64,000 nucleotides of DNA from CAZSHG01 sp964606695 [NCBI: uncultured bacterium] (GTDB taxonomy: Bacteria; UBP14; UBA6098): NCBI GenBank assembly GCA_964606695.1, contig CAZSHG010000008.1, forward strand, positions 46,360 through 110,359. Reading direction: 5' to 3'. How positions within the stretch are numbered: position 1 is the first letter of the stretch; each line of letters begins with the position of its first letter. Both the position numbers and the translations under genes were made by a program. The notes beneath the pieces were generated by a model. The model saw only the letters and a list, made by a program, of their open reading frames with translations. It did no database searches and was not told the DNA's origin. This document shows, piece by piece, positions 1-10,061 of the stretch.

Positions 1-565
1 AACCGAATATTAATGCCCATGCGTTGCGTAGTAGTATCGCTACTACAACTGCCACTAGAAAATCTGCAACGGTTCCGCTGAACCGGTATATATATTCTTT
101 TTTAAAATCCAGTTCTTTCCTGAAATAAATTACCCCTATGTTCTTAAATCCCATAATAAAAATGGCTATACCAATGGTTTTCATCAGCATGATTGCATTG
201 GGTTCTTCGAAGAAATTAGCGATAAGTGGCGCACATAAGTAAAGTAGCAATCCTAATAAAAATCCCCGGGATATCTGGACAACCCAGGCTGTATCGAGAT
301 GCTTACGGATATTTCCCTGTTTTTGTATCAGCGCTTGATTAAAGCCGGTTTTGGACAGATTTTCCAGTGCGCCCAATGTGAGAAGCGCGATGCCGAAAAG
401 GCCGAAATCGTTGGGTGAAAGCAACCTTGCGAGGGTTATCGTCCTGGCGAGAGACAGCAGACGGATTGATATCCTCAGAAAGAAGGTCCAAAAACCGCCT
501 TTTATGACTTTCCCGGTAAGCTTGCCTTCCTCAGGTCCTCTTTTATTATTTATGTCATCACTCAT
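1..565 (-). CDS. Lipopolysaccharide/oligosaccharide flippase, WzxC-like (partial, C-terminus outside window)
   Basis: Reading the minus strand from the ATG at 565 gives an open frame of 188 codons running off the window edge. The product begins MSDDINNKRG, then has a basic amphipathic stretch (GFWTFFLRISIRLLSLAR) and LARLLSPNDFGLFG, the typical N-terminus of the polysaccharide transporter/MATE-like flippases that move undecaprenyl-linked sugars across the inner membrane. At least four hydrophobic segments are visible. Its ATG overlaps the TGA of the preceding flippase by 4 bp, so the two are translationally coupled. Membership of the family is clear from the start motif; the exact sugar substrate cannot be read, and the C-terminal half is not seen. 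Confidence 0.85.
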   Translation of the reverse strand, partial: MSDDINNKRGPEEGKLTGKVIKGGFWTFFLRISIRLLSLARTITLARLLSPNDFGLFGIALLTLGALENLSKTGFNQALIQKQGNIRKHLDTAWVVQISRGFLLGLLLYLCAPLIANFFEEPNAIMLMKTIGIAIFIMGFKNIGVIYFRKELDFKKEYIYRFSGTVADFLVAVVVAILLRNAWALIFG

Positions 566-2034
566 TCTTCTATCCGTTTTTCCCGTTCGGGTGGCTCAGA
601 AATCGGTGGTTTCGTTTCACCTGGGTTTATAATAGAGGAAAACCATTTTGACGTCGCGCCGGAAATCCAGAATATAATAACCGCTGAGATTATAATGACG
701 CCCAGGCGCGAAAGTAACGGATCCATCAACCAACACCCGGCTTGGCCAGCCGCAACTACGACGATTATTCCACACAAACGAGCCCACGGGTATTTAACCG
801 GCATGAGTGGATTGCCCGTTCGCCAACTCATATACGCCATGGCTATGTATGAAATGAGAGTCGCCCATCCAGCGCCGATGAAACCGAACTGCGGGATCAG
901 CCAGATATTTAACAGGATATTTATTATCGCCGCGAATCCCGTTACGAAGGGGATATATATCGTCCTGTCGCGCGTTTGCATTCCCGCGCCAAAGAAAAGG
1001 CTCATTGCGTCGAAAATAGCCGCCGAGGAAACGGGCACCAGGACTATTCTTCCTGCGTGAAAAGACTCGCCGACGAACCAATCGAATAGTTCCGGCGAAA
1101 TTCCGACTAAACCTACCGCCGCTATACCCAGAAAGCCAACAAGCGGCGTCAGGACACGGGGATATGTCCGGTTTGCAAGCTCGTTGTTTCTGGCCAACTC
1201 GAACATATAAGGCCCCCACGCGAATCGAAAGGCGGTGTAAAGTAAAAAAACCACACCGGCTATTTTGTATCCGACAGAATAGATTCCGGCCGACTCAAAA
1301 CCGTCCATATAACGAAGGAGCAATCTATCGGAAAGGGTAAGAATTACGGTCGCAAGTGACGCGGGGACGAAAGGAATCCCCCATATCAGCATGGACGTAA
1401 CGAGTTTTGGCGGGATCGGCCAGGTTAGATAATGACCTACTCGCCACAGCAGTGGTCCGAGGATGATGATATCCGCCAGTATGCCCGCGAGTAAAATGCC
1501 TGAAACGCCCATTCCGAACTGTTTCAAAAGAATATAATTCGCCGCGACGATAATGATAACTTTGATAAGAGTATAGCTTACGTAACCGATAGGTCTTTTC
1601 TCCATCCTGAAGATAAGAAGGGAGACTAAAAGTATTGTCTCCATACCGGCGTTTATTGCCGCAAGCCCCACCAGTCCGCCTCTGCCGTGGACACCCGTGA
1701 GGACTTTAGAGAGCGGCGAGGTTAACATATAGCTCAAGCCTACAATTACGGCGGAACTGATGAAAACCCATATTATCGTAGCGGTGAAAAGTTGCCTTCG
1801 ATGTTCTTCTTCCCGGACAGTCACGAAATGCTTGAACAGCGCCACGTTCATGCCGGTCATCCCGAAAATCATAATCACGGTGATGAAAAGCACGAGAAGT
1901 TGATAAACGCCGTATTCCGCGGGCGCGAGAACATTGGTGTAGAGCGGGATAAGCAAGAAGGCGATGAGCTTGGTGAAAATATCGCCCACGCCGTAGAAGA
2001 TAGCATCCTTAAGTATTTGCCGCTTTAGAGACAT
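562..2034 (-). CDS. Oligosaccharide flippase, MOP superfamily (Wzx-type)
   Basis: This 490-residue protein is almost wholly hydrophobic, with about 12-14 membrane segments. It opens with KDAIFYGVGDIFTKLIAF and PLYTNVLAPAEYGVYQ, the signature of O-antigen/capsule flippases. It should flip a lipid-linked oligosaccharide to the periplasmic face. The C-terminal tail (from about residue 470) is charged and rich in proline and glutamate. It lies 79 bp after kdsD and overlaps the next flippase gene by 4 bp. Two consecutive but clearly different flippases suggest two export substrates, or a flippase plus a helper; the sequence does not decide. Confidence 0.9.
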   Translation of the reverse strand: MSLKRQILKDAIFYGVGDIFTKLIAFLLIPLYTNVLAPAEYGVYQLLVLFITVIMIFGMTGMNVALFKHFVTVREEEHRRQLFTATIIWVFISSAVIVGLSYMLTSPLSKVLTGVHGRGGLVGLAAINAGMETILLVSLLIFRMEKRPIGYVSYTLIKVIIIVAANYILLKQFGMGVSGILLAGILADIIILGPLLWRVGHYLTWPIPPKLVTSMLIWGIPFVPASLATVILTLSDRLLLRYMDGFESAGIYSVGYKIAGVVFLLYTAFRFAWGPYMFELARNNELANRTYPRVLTPLVGFLGIAAVGLVGISPELFDWFVGESFHAGRIVLVPVSSAAIFDAMSLFFGAGMQTRDRTIYIPFVTGFAAIINILLNIWLIPQFGFIGAGWATLISYIAMAYMSWRTGNPLMPVKYPWARLCGIIVVVAAGQAGCWLMDPLLSRLGVIIISAVIIFWISGATSKWFSSIINPGETKPPISEPPEREKRIEE

Positions 2035-2113
2035 CGTTTAAATACGTTTCTCCAATATGAAAAAAACTGCCGTGATGTTAGCAGTTGTTTTCATGCCAAT
2101 CATTGGCGGCACC

Positions 2114-3070
2114 TCACACAACTTTGCTTTCCAGCAGGTCGTGGAGATGAACCATACCGATTACTTTCCCGTTTTCGATAACCGGCAATGCCGTGATTTT
2201 TTTCTGTTCCATCAGCCTGACGGCCTCTTCGATCATCGCTTTCGGATTAACGGTTATGGGATCATCTGTCGAGAATTCGACGAGTTTCATGGAGACTATA
2301 TCCTCGTGTGGATGCGCCTGTAACAACCGGCGCAGGTCGCCGTCGGAGAATATTCCTCGCAGTTCTCCATTCTTTATGAGCAATACGTGCCCCAGTCTTC
2401 CGGTGCTCATCGCGACGACGCCTTCAAGCACCGTAGCGCCGGAATCGACAATCGGCAGGGCATCGCCTGTATGCATTACCTCGGAAATCCTCCGCAACTG
2501 ATGTCCAATATTCCCTGCGGGATGAAATATAGCGAAATCCTCCCGCGTAAAACCGCGTTTCATCATCAGTGCGACGGCGAGCGCGTCGCCGATAGCGAGT
2601 GTAGTGATGGCGGATGTAGTCGGCACCAGGCCGAAAGGTTCGGCATCCTCGTCGATTGCGGTTTCCAGAACGACGTGCGACTGCTGTCCCAGTTCCGACC
2701 GGGGATCGTTGGTGATGGAAATTATCTTTATTCCCAGCCTTTTTAGCGGCGGCACCAGGTTGATTACCTCAGGCGTATTTCCACTTTTTGAGATCATCAG
2801 CGCGCAGTCGTGTTCGGTTATTGTCCCCAGATCGCCGTGCATGGCCTCCACGGCGTGCACGAAAAAGCTGGAGGTGCCGGTGGAGGCCAGCGTGGCGGCG
2901 ATTTTCCTGCCGATTATTCCGCTCTTGCCCAACCCGATTACGATTATACGTCCGTTGCAATCGATACAGATGTCGGCGGCCGCCATGACAGGTTCCTCTA
3001 TACGCCCCATTAATTTACTTATAGAGTCCGATTCCGCGCGCAGTAATTTCGTTATGGATTCGCGTGTCAT
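2114..3070 (-). CDS. kdsD: D-arabinose 5-phosphate isomerase (KpsF/GutQ family)
   Basis: The enzyme interconverts ribulose 5-phosphate and arabinose 5-phosphate, the first committed step to KDO of lipopolysaccharide. The 318-residue protein has the usual order: a SIS sugar-isomerase domain (about residues 35-170, with GLGKSGIIGRKIAATLASTG and the HAVEAMHGDLG segment) followed by two CBS domains (about 200-318). Length matches the family. Its ATG overlaps the TGA of nadE by 4 bp. With the flippases downstream it fits an envelope-polysaccharide operon and implies a Gram-negative, KDO-containing outer membrane. GutQ-type paralogues have the same activity, so the biochemical call is firmer than the symbol. 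Confidence 0.93.
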   Translation of the reverse strand: MTRESITKLLRAESDSISKLMGRIEEPVMAAADICIDCNGRIIVIGLGKSGIIGRKIAATLASTGTSSFFVHAVEAMHGDLGTITEHDCALMISKSGNTPEVINLVPPLKRLGIKIISITNDPRSELGQQSHVVLETAIDEDAEPFGLVPTTSAITTLAIGDALAVALMMKRGFTREDFAIFHPAGNIGHQLRRISEVMHTGDALPIVDSGATVLEGVVAMSTGRLGHVLLIKNGELRGIFSDGDLRRLLQAHPHEDIVSMKLVEFSTDDPITVNPKAMIEEAVRLMEQKKITALPVIENGKVIGMVHLHDLLESKVV

Positions 3071-3843
3071 ATTTCAAATTCCAATCCCGGCAGTTCGGGA
3101 TATGCCGGTAGTCTGCGTTTGAATTCGCTTGAATTATATTTATTAATTACGAGCTCGACTCTCTCTCGCTTAAAACCGCTTCTGATAGCTTCTTCGGGCG
3201 ATATGCCGAGGTCGAAAATTGCGTGAATGATCTTATCTGCCTGGTCGTAGGTTATTCCGAGTTCCCCCTCGTCGGTCTGGTCTTTCCAGAGGTCTGCGGT
3301 CGGGGTTTTCGTTATAATCCAGTCCGGCAGGCCGATGATTTTCGCCAATTCTCGTTCCTGAGTTTTCAACAAATCGCCGAGTGGGGTGAAGGCGCAGGCG
3401 GCATCCCCCCATAGTGTAAAATAACCGAGGAGCCGTTCGGTGCGGTTGCCGGTGCCCATAACTAAGAGGTTTTTCTCGGCGGAAAAGTCGTATAGATATA
3501 TCATACGCGTTCGCGCGCAGACATTGCCCAACCGTATTTTAGATATACTCGCCCGCTTTTCGACGACGGCGTCCACGGCGGAAGTTATGTCGATGATTTC
3601 GAGTTTCAACCCGAGATGTTCCGCGATTTTTTTAGCGTCCCTGAGACTACATGGATCGCTTTCGCAATATGGAAGCGAGACGGCGCGCACCTTATCGGTT
3701 CCCAGCGCTTCTACGGCAAGCGCGGCTGTTACGGAAGAATCCAGCCCGCCGGAAAAACCGATAACAACGCCGTCGGTCGAACTTCCCCGAATATAGTCGC
3801 CGATAAAATCGACAATTAATCTCCTGGCCTCCTCAATCTTCAT
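3067..3843 (-). CDS. nadE: NAD synthetase, ammonia-dependent type
   Basis: The protein makes NAD from deamido-NAD, ATP and ammonia. The ATP-pyrophosphatase P-loop SGGLDSS is at about residues 31-37, and the family motifs GNRTERLLGYFTLWGD and KTPTADLWKDQTDEGELG follow. At 258 residues it lacks the N-terminal nitrilase/glutaminase domain of the long form, so it should use free ammonia or a separate glutaminase. The start overlaps the end of the upstream YkgJ-type gene by 11 bp and its stop overlaps kdsD by 4 bp, so it sits inside one tightly packed operon. Function is unrelated to the polysaccharide genes; the link appears to be transcriptional only. Confidence 0.94.
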   Translation of the reverse strand: MKIEEARRLIVDFIGDYIRGSSTDGVVIGFSGGLDSSVTAALAVEALGTDKVRAVSLPYCESDPCSLRDAKKIAEHLGLKLEIIDITSAVDAVVEKRASISKIRLGNVCARTRMIYLYDFSAEKNLLVMGTGNRTERLLGYFTLWGDAACAFTPLGDLLKTQERELAKIIGLPDWIITKTPTADLWKDQTDEGELGITYDQADKIIHAIFDLGISPEEAIRSGFKRERVELVINKYNSSEFKRRLPAYPELPGLEFEI

Positions 3844-4267
3844 TGGACTCCTCGAGATATATGTCTCCTCTCATTGCACTCAGCCTCGCTTCAACATCGT
3901 CCTTACTGAACAACCTTCCGGAACCTATTCCCGGGCAGAATTGCGAGGTTTTTCTCCAGGTTTCGGCAGAGGATAAATTGTCCGGCCAGAATGGAAAGGT
4001 GCGACATTGAAGGGGACGCGCGCTGTAAACCTTGCAACCGATTTCCTCGTCGAAGAAGATACAGTCGCCGTTAGGAAAACTCTTGAGCACCACGAATCTA
4101 TCCACGATGTCGACGTATAGCCTTCTAAATTCACGCCTGCACAGTCCAGTTTCGTCCATCAATCTTTCCTGGTCTTTTCTGGAAATCCAGACATAGCCCT
4201 CTTTAATTCTGCAACATTCGCCGCAGAATTTGCATTCGAAATTTAATCCTTCATTATAAAATGCCAT
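3833..4267 (-). CDS. YkgJ-family cysteine cluster protein
   Basis: This 144-residue protein carries two cysteine groups, CKFCGECC at residues 12-19 and C-X8-C followed by ARPLQCRTFPFWP further on. This is the layout of the YkgJ/UPF0153 family, thought to bind zinc or an Fe-S cluster; the biochemical role is not established. It is the first gene of the minus-strand operon and overlaps nadE by 11 bp. It is divergent from the MBL hydrolase gene at 4352 across 84 bp. An AAGG about 10 nt before the ATG is a weak ribosome site. Confidence 0.82.
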   Translation of the reverse strand: MAFYNEGLNFECKFCGECCRIKEGYVWISRKDQERLMDETGLCRREFRRLYVDIVDRFVVLKSFPNGDCIFFDEEIGCKVYSARPLQCRTFPFWPDNLSSAETWRKTSQFCPGIGSGRLFSKDDVEARLSAMRGDIYLEESNED

Positions 4268-4286
4268 TAAAAAATCGCCTTGTAAC

Positions 4287-4332
4287 TTGAAAAGCCATAT
4301 CTAAATCTATATAATGATTTACTGATTTAGAT
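4287..4332 (+). promoter_or_regulatory. Promoter of the MBL hydrolase gene with a 9-bp inverted repeat flanking the -10 box
   Basis: TTGAAA at 4287-4292, a 17-bp spacer and TATAAT at 4310-4315 form a near-consensus promoter. ATCTAAATC (4299-4307) and its exact complement GATTTAGAT (4324-4332) bracket the -10 box and the expected start point, as an operator would. The leader is about 30 nt and contains an AAAGG ribosome site. The repeat lies in the divergent gap shared with the YkgJ-nadE operon. Confidence 0.7.
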
Positions 4333-4351
4333 TTCAGAAAGGCAAATCTGA

Positions 4352-5137
4352 ATGAAAATAATATCGATTGCCAGCGGATCATCGGGGAATAGCACTTATC
4401 TGGAGACCGACGGAACCCATATTTTGATCGACTGTGGAATATCGGCTTCGGCGGTTATTCGCGAGATGGAGAAATTCGCCGTCGATCCGAAAGACCTCGA
4501 CGGCATTTTCATCAGCCACGAACACCACGACCATATTGACGGCGCTTTCACACTCTCCCGGAAACTCGCCATTCCGCTTTACATGAATCCCGGCACTTAC
4601 GACGCCGCCAACCACAAAATCAACGGGTCGAAGGTTTTGCATTTCACCACCGGCGAAACTATGCCCCTGGGCAATGTCGATATCCATTTCTTCCCGATCT
4701 CTCACGACACGTTCGATCCCGTAGGCTTCAAAATCCATTCGTGTGAAGGCGAGATAATTCACGCGACCGACCTGGGCATTCTCAACGGAAACCTGGACGA
4801 GATATTCGATTCCGCGCGCGTAATCCTCATGGATTTTAACCACGATCTTGAAATGCTTATCAAAGGGCCTTATCCCATATTTTTAAAAGAACGTATTGCC
4901 GGCAACAAAGGGCATCTTTCGAATGAAAGCGCCGCGAAGTTCCTCGCCGGCCTCGATTTACCGAATCTCGAAACGCTGATATTAGGCCATCTTTCCAGAA
5001 CGAACAACATCCCTACGATAGCCCGTAGCACGGCATTATCGGCCTTTACCGACCGCAAGCGGCTACCCAAAATAGTCGCCGCCGACCAGTATCGACCGAG
5101 ACTGTTAGAATTATCGGCAAATATATCAAATAACTAA
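4352..5137 (+). CDS. MBL-fold metallo-hydrolase, YycJ/WalJ-like
   Basis: The 261-residue protein starts MKIISIASGSSGNSTYLETD, the hallmark of the YycJ/VicX branch of metallo-beta-lactamase-fold hydrolases, and has the metal motif HEHHDH at about residues 56-61. Further ligand positions are visible at SHDTFDPVG, ATDLG and LGHLSRTNN. The Bacillus relatives are 5'-exonuclease-like proteins linked to cell-wall and replication control; the substrate here is unknown. The stop codon overlaps the convergent end of gyrA by 4 bp, leaving no room for a separate terminator. Its own promoter is described at 4287. Confidence 0.85.
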   Translation: MKIISIASGSSGNSTYLETDGTHILIDCGISASAVIREMEKFAVDPKDLDGIFISHEHHDHIDGAFTLSRKLAIPLYMNPGTYDAANHKINGSKVLHFTTGETMPLGNVDIHFFPISHDTFDPVGFKIHSCEGEIIHATDLGILNGNLDEIFDSARVILMDFNHDLEMLIKGPYPIFLKERIAGNKGHLSNESAAKFLAGLDLPNLETLILGHLSRTNNIPTIARSTALSAFTDRKRLPKIVAADQYRPRLLELSANISNN

Positions 5138-7611
5138 ATATCGAGAACGGTGTCGTCGGAATCCGACTCGCCGTCGTCGCTTTCTACCACCCTCGCGACC
5201 CCGGAAACCTTGTTGTCGCCTTTAACTCTCATGATGCGGACTCCCTGGGTAGAGCGCCCATAAGTGCTTATTTCGTCCGTTCTCGTGCGGATTAGTATTC
5301 CATTGGACGCAATCACGATAATTTCATCGCCCGGATCCACGATAAGCGCCCCGATGACGTCACCGGTTTTCTTTGAAACCTTATGTCCGATAATACCCAT
5401 ACCTGCGCGATGTTGCGGGCGGTATTCCTCGATGGGCGTCTTTTTGCCGTAGCCGTTTTCGGTTATGGTTAACATCTTTTTTTCTTCATCTGTAATGTTC
5501 AACATGCCCACGACTTCGTCGTTTCCTTTGAGGTTTATTCCGTTAACTCCGGCGGCGGTTCTTCCCATCGTCCGAACCTCGCTGACATCGAACCTTATGG
5601 ATTTGCCGCCCCTTGTAACGAGCAGTATATGTTCGTCCGGTTTCTCGATAAGGCGAACGCCCATAAGGGCATCGCCTTCGTTGACATTGATTGCGATTAT
5701 ACCGGTTTTTCTGGCGTTGACGAATTCCGCGAGGTTGGTGCGTTTGGTTCTGCCCTTCCTGGTGCAGAAGAACACGTCCTTGTTTTCGTCGAATTCGCGA
5801 ATTCTACAACACGCCGCTATGGAATCGTCCGGGGCAATACTGATAAGGTTCGCGATAGCAAGACCTCTTGCGGTCCGTGAGAATTCGGGGATTTCGAAAA
5901 CTCGAAGCGTATAAACTTTGCCCTGCGTGGTGAATACCATGATCGTATCGTGATTTGTGGCAGTAAACAGGCTTTCCACGAAATCCTCGTCCCGGGTTGA
6001 CATTGCGGTAATCCCTCTGCCGCCTCGCCGCTGGCTACGATAAACGCTGGTAGGCGTTCGCTTGATATAACCTCTATGCGTTACGCCGACGACGACTTCC
6101 TCGTCCACGAAGAAATCTTCCTCGTTCATTTCATCGAAATTGGGCACAATCTGCGTTCTGCGGGCGTCGCCGTATTTTTCCTTTATCTCCCTCAGGTCTT
6201 CTTTGATGAGTTCCATGACCTTGCGTTCGTCGTCGAGGATACCCTCGAGGTATTTTATCAACCGCAATGTATCTTCGAGGTCGGAGACGATTTTATCCCG
6301 TTCGAGACCGGTCAGTCTCGCCAGCCGCATGTCCAGAATAGCCTTTGCCTGACGTTCGGTGAGATCCAGTTTTTCCTGTAGTTTCTCGGACGCTTCCTGC
6401 GTGGTTCTCGATTTGCGGATGATATTCACCACCGTATCGATATTCTCGATGGCGATCTTAAGGCCTTCCAGGATGTGGGCTTTTTCGCGCGCTTTCTCCA
6501 AATCGTAAATTGTCCTTCGGATTATGACCTGCCTGCGGTGTTCGATATATTCCGATAGCACCTGAGTGAGTTTCATCTCGATAGGCTTCTGACCTACCAG
6601 GCCGAGCATAATCACCCCGAAATTCTCGGACATACGCGTCAGTTTGAATAATTTGTTCAACGTTACCTGAGCGTTCTCTCCGCGTTTTAACTCGATATAT
6701 ATACGCATTCCCTGCCGGTCGGATTCGTCGCGCAGGTCGGCAATCGTCTCGATTCTTTTATTTTTAACGAGATCGGCGATTTGCTGAATCAGGGTCGCCT
6801 TGTTCACCTGATACGGCAGTTCGTTGATGATTATGGCGTCTTTGCCCGTTTTAGCCGCCGGCTCGATGTAAGCCCTCGCGCGCATGGTAACCGTTCCTCG
6901 GCCGGTCGTGTATGCTTCCTCGATTCCTGAGGTGCCCAGTATCAGGCCGCCGGTAGGAAAATCCGGGCCGGGGATGAATTCCATCAATTCCTTGATTGTA
7001 GCATCAGGATTATCCACGAGATGAATGAGAGCGTTGCAGACCTCGGTGAGATTATGAGGCGGGACGTTCGTGGCCATACCGACCGCAATCCCGGAGTTAC
7101 CGTTGACGAGAAAGTTAGGGAACCGCGCGGGCAGGACCTCCGGTTCCTCCAGCGAGTTGTCATAGTTTGGGACGAAATCGACGGTGTTCTTCTCGATATC
7201 GACCAACAATTCCTCGCCGAGTTCCTGCATTCTGACCTCGGTATAACGCATTGCCGCGGGCATATCGCCATCCACGGATCCGAAGTTGCCCTGGCCGTCC
7301 ACAAGCATATATCTCATGCGGAAATCCTGCGCCAGGCGGACAATCGTATCGTAAATAGAGGAGTCCGAATGGGGGTGGTATTTACCCATGACGTCGCCCA
7401 CGACTCGCGCGGATTTGACATAGGCGCGGTTGTGGAGCAGACCCATATCATACATGGCATACATGCAACGTCTATGCACAGGTTTCATGCCGTCGCGGAC
7501 GTCGGGCAGAGCGCGACTGATGATAGTGCTCATGGCGTAATCCATGTAGCTTCGTTTCATTTCGTCTTCGATATCTATTGGATGGATATCTCCGTATGGA
7601 GTTTTGGCCAT
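5134..7611 (-). CDS. gyrA: DNA gyrase subunit A
   Basis: The breakage-rejoining subunit of gyrase, which introduces negative supercoils. The start is placed at ATG 7611 (825 residues) because an AGGT site precedes it and [19 protein letters not shown] matches GyrA N-termini; an in-frame ATG 17 codons upstream lacks support. The catalytic tyrosine lies in AMRYTEVRM near residue 120. The quinolone region reads [19 protein letters not shown]. The C-terminal wrapping domain carries the GyrA box QRRGGRG, which separates it from ParC. The C-terminus is an acidic tail. GyrB is not in the window. The TTGCTT/TATTAG pair about 60 nt upstream is a possible promoter. Confidence 0.97.
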   Translation of the reverse strand: MAKTPYGDIHPIDIEDEMKRSYMDYAMSTIISRALPDVRDGMKPVHRRCMYAMYDMGLLHNRAYVKSARVVGDVMGKYHPHSDSSIYDTIVRLAQDFRMRYMLVDGQGNFGSVDGDMPAAMRYTEVRMQELGEELLVDIEKNTVDFVPNYDNSLEEPEVLPARFPNFLVNGNSGIAVGMATNVPPHNLTEVCNALIHLVDNPDATIKELMEFIPGPDFPTGGLILGTSGIEEAYTTGRGTVTMRARAYIEPAAKTGKDAIIINELPYQVNKATLIQQIADLVKNKRIETIADLRDESDRQGMRIYIELKRGENAQVTLNKLFKLTRMSENFGVIMLGLVGQKPIEMKLTQVLSEYIEHRRQVIIRRTIYDLEKAREKAHILEGLKIAIENIDTVVNIIRKSRTTQEASEKLQEKLDLTERQAKAILDMRLARLTGLERDKIVSDLEDTLRLIKYLEGILDDERKVMELIKEDLREIKEKYGDARRTQIVPNFDEMNEEDFFVDEEVVVGVTHRGYIKRTPTSVYRSQRRGGRGITAMSTRDEDFVESLFTATNHDTIMVFTTQGKVYTLRVFEIPEFSRTARGLAIANLISIAPDDSIAACCRIREFDENKDVFFCTRKGRTKRTNLAEFVNARKTGIIAINVNEGDALMGVRLIEKPDEHILLVTRGGKSIRFDVSEVRTMGRTAAGVNGINLKGNDEVVGMLNITDEEKKMLTITENGYGKKTPIEEYRPQHRAGMGIIGHKVSKKTGDVIGALIVDPGDEIIVIASNGILIRTRTDEISTYGRSTQGVRIMRVKGDNKVSGVARVVESDDGESDSDDTVLDI

Positions 7612-7825
7612 TTTCTTACCTTTCAGGAACCCGTTAAAAACCGTTAAATAGCTCATTCCCATCGGCGGGAATATAATTGAACTAATATAATATAGTAATA
7701 TAAAAAAGCAAGCTAAAAAGCACCGCTAAATCCATATTTTTTAACTATTTGAGGCCGATTACATCATGTTCGATTTCAAATGTCCATTTTTCGGTCAAAA
7801 AATCGTCGCGACATTAAGATTCCTT

Positions 7826-7854
7826 TTGACCGGAGACCGTCGATACACTATTCT
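7826..7854 (+). promoter_or_regulatory. Promoter of recD2, leaderless geometry
   Basis: TTGACC (7826-7831), 17-bp spacer, TATTCT (7849-7854). The ATG at 7864 begins 9 nt after the -10 box and has no Shine-Dalgarno, so the transcript would start within about 3 nt of the start codon. This supports 7864 rather than the in-frame ATG at 7780. Confidence 0.65.
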
Positions 7855-7863
7855 ATTAAATAT

Positions 7864-10041
7864 ATGCAGGACGACAGGGTAGAAATAAGCGGCACCGTGG
7901 AACGTATAACCTTCTTCAACGAGGAAAACGGTTATTCCGTTCTGCGATTGCGTCTCGGTAGCGGGCAGATAGCTACCGTAGTGGGCAGACTGGATGTAAG
8001 GCGTCCGGGGGAGTATCTGAAGGTCGAGGGGGAGTGGGTAATTAATCCTCAATACGGCAGGCAATTCAAGGCGGATAGATATTCTGTAGGCGCACCGCCG
8101 GATAATGAATCGCTGAAACGGTATCTTGCCAGCGACGTTATAGAGGGAATAGGGCAGGAGATGGCTCGCCGGCTCGTGGAACATTTTGGAAGTGAATTGA
8201 TGAAGGTCGTCAGGGAGTCGCCACGGAGGTTGATGGAAGTCGAGGGGATCGGCAAAAAACGCGCCCGGCAGATCAGAAAATCACTATTGAGCGAGGATAG
8301 AGAACAGCGGACGCTAAGGGAATTGTCCACCCGTTTGATGAGTTATGGAATCGGCCCCGCGCGAATCCGCAAGATATACAAGGCTTACGGCGAGTCCGCA
8401 TTGGATTATCTTAACCGCGATCCTTACAGGCTGATAGACGAGATAACCGGCTTCGGATTCAATACTGCGGATAAGATAGCTGTCCGAATGAACGTCGCCC
8501 GGGACGCGCCGTCGCGAATCAGAGCGGGATTGGTGCACGTTCTGGACCGCGCGACAAACGACGGCAACTGTTATATAGAAAAAAACGGGTTAATCGAACA
8601 GGCGAAAAGCCTGCTTGCGGTAGAGAGCGAGAAGATCGAACGAGAATACTCGCATTTGAGGGATTATCAGACGGTAGTAGAAGATAAGGGGCGGGTATAT
8701 ATCTCGAAATACTACGACCTGGAGTGTTCGGTTGCCCGCGAGATAATCGCCTTTCGCGATACCGTCGGAAATAACCTCCCCCGTGAAAAGATCGCGCGGG
8801 GACTCGATAAAATAAAGCGCGGGATCGAACTCGATTTTACTGATGAACAGAAGGCTTCTGTCGAGGGAATACTCGGTAAAAACCAGGTTCAGGTTCTCAC
8901 CGGCGGGCCGGGCACGGGCAAAACGACGATAATTCGAGCCGTGGCCAAAATAGCCAACATGAACAGGTGGGACGTTGCGCTATGCGCTCCCACCGGCCGC
9001 GCCGTGCAAAGGCTTTCAGGGGCGGTAGATATGCCGGCATACACCGTTCATCGACTGCTGAACTTCAGGCCTGACCAGATTTCCGAAATGGCCGTCCGTA
9101 AGCTGGACGTGGATCTAATCGTAATCGACGAGATGAGTATGGTCGATCTCGAATTGTTCAGCGTTATCCTATCGGCGCTAAATCCCGGGTGTAAAATACT
9201 TATGGTGGGCGATGCCGACCAATTGCCCAGTGTTGGTCCCGGAAGGATATTGGGCGATCTTATCGATTCAAAGGAGATTCCCGTATCGAAATTATCTCTA
9301 ATTCACCGGCAGGCGGAACAGAGCCGGATTATCGCGGAGTCGCACAACATTATCCACGGACAGGTGCCGTCGCTGAGAAACGACCCCGCCTCCGATTTCT
9401 TCTTCCTCGACGAACCGGAACGCGAGCTTGGTTTACAGACGACTATAGACCTCGTTTTGCAAAGACTGCCGGGCAAATACGGCTTCGATACAAGACGCGA
9501 TATTCAGGTTATCGTGCCTATGTATAAGGGAATCTGCGGCGCTAATGAATTGAACAAGGGCATCCGGGAGGTATTAAATCCCGGGGCGGGGGAAGCGCAA
9601 TCCCCGTTTTCTGCGGGGGATAAGGTAATGCAGGTTCGCAATAACTACGATTTCGGAATATTCAACGGAGACATTGGCGTCGTAAGTTCCGTCGATGAAA
9701 AAGAGGGCGAGATAACGGTCGAGTTCGATCATCCCGTTGTCTATAAAAAAGAGGATTTCAAGCAATTGTCATTGGCATACGCCATAACGGTGCATAAGTC
9801 CCAGGGAAGCGAGGTTCCGTGCGTGGTAATCCCGCTTTATACTGAACATTATATGCTACTACGCAGAAAGCTATTATATACGGCGATTACTCGGGCTAAA
9901 CGATTATGTGTAATAGTCGGGCAACCTCGCGCGCTGGAAATCGCGGTGAAGAGGAGTATCGAGGACAGGCGTGATACGGGGCTCGCGGAGAGAATTCGAG
10001 AAGTAGCCTCTCCGCAGGACAGGTTACCGGGGGTTGAATGA
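7864..10041 (+). CDS. recD2: ATP-dependent RecD2-like DNA helicase
   Basis: A superfamily 1B 5'-3' helicase used in DNA repair independently of RecBC. The protein (725 residues from 7864) starts with an OB-like N-terminal domain (VEISGTVERITFFNEENGYS), followed by helix-hairpin-helix repeats (VEGIGKKRARQI, SYGIGPARIRKIY). The motor carries Walker A GGPGTGKTT near residue 347, DEMSMVD, GDADQLPSVGPG, and the C-terminal LAYAITVHKSQGSE and LLYTAITRAK. The in-frame ATG at 7780 would add 28 residues that precede the conserved domain; the promoter overlaps that stretch, so it is rejected as start. The gene converges on the DsbD-like gene with a 20-bp gap. Confidence 0.94.
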   Translation: MQDDRVEISGTVERITFFNEENGYSVLRLRLGSGQIATVVGRLDVRRPGEYLKVEGEWVINPQYGRQFKADRYSVGAPPDNESLKRYLASDVIEGIGQEMARRLVEHFGSELMKVVRESPRRLMEVEGIGKKRARQIRKSLLSEDREQRTLRELSTRLMSYGIGPARIRKIYKAYGESALDYLNRDPYRLIDEITGFGFNTADKIAVRMNVARDAPSRIRAGLVHVLDRATNDGNCYIEKNGLIEQAKSLLAVESEKIEREYSHLRDYQTVVEDKGRVYISKYYDLECSVAREIIAFRDTVGNNLPREKIARGLDKIKRGIELDFTDEQKASVEGILGKNQVQVLTGGPGTGKTTIIRAVAKIANMNRWDVALCAPTGRAVQRLSGAVDMPAYTVHRLLNFRPDQISEMAVRKLDVDLIVIDEMSMVDLELFSVILSALNPGCKILMVGDADQLPSVGPGRILGDLIDSKEIPVSKLSLIHRQAEQSRIIAESHNIIHGQVPSLRNDPASDFFFLDEPERELGLQTTIDLVLQRLPGKYGFDTRRDIQVIVPMYKGICGANELNKGIREVLNPGAGEAQSPFSAGDKVMQVRNNYDFGIFNGDIGVVSSVDEKEGEITVEFDHPVVYKKEDFKQLSLAYAITVHKSQGSEVPCVVIPLYTEHYMLLRRKLLYTAITRAKRLCVIVGQPRALEIAVKRSIEDRRDTGLAERIREVASPQDRLPGVE

Positions 10042-10061
10042 TTTTACAAAGGTGAGAGAGT

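Noticed and set aside
7780-7863. Upstream start for recD2
   Set aside because: Adds 28 non-family residues, lacks a ribosome site, and overlaps the promoter that fits the ATG at 7864.
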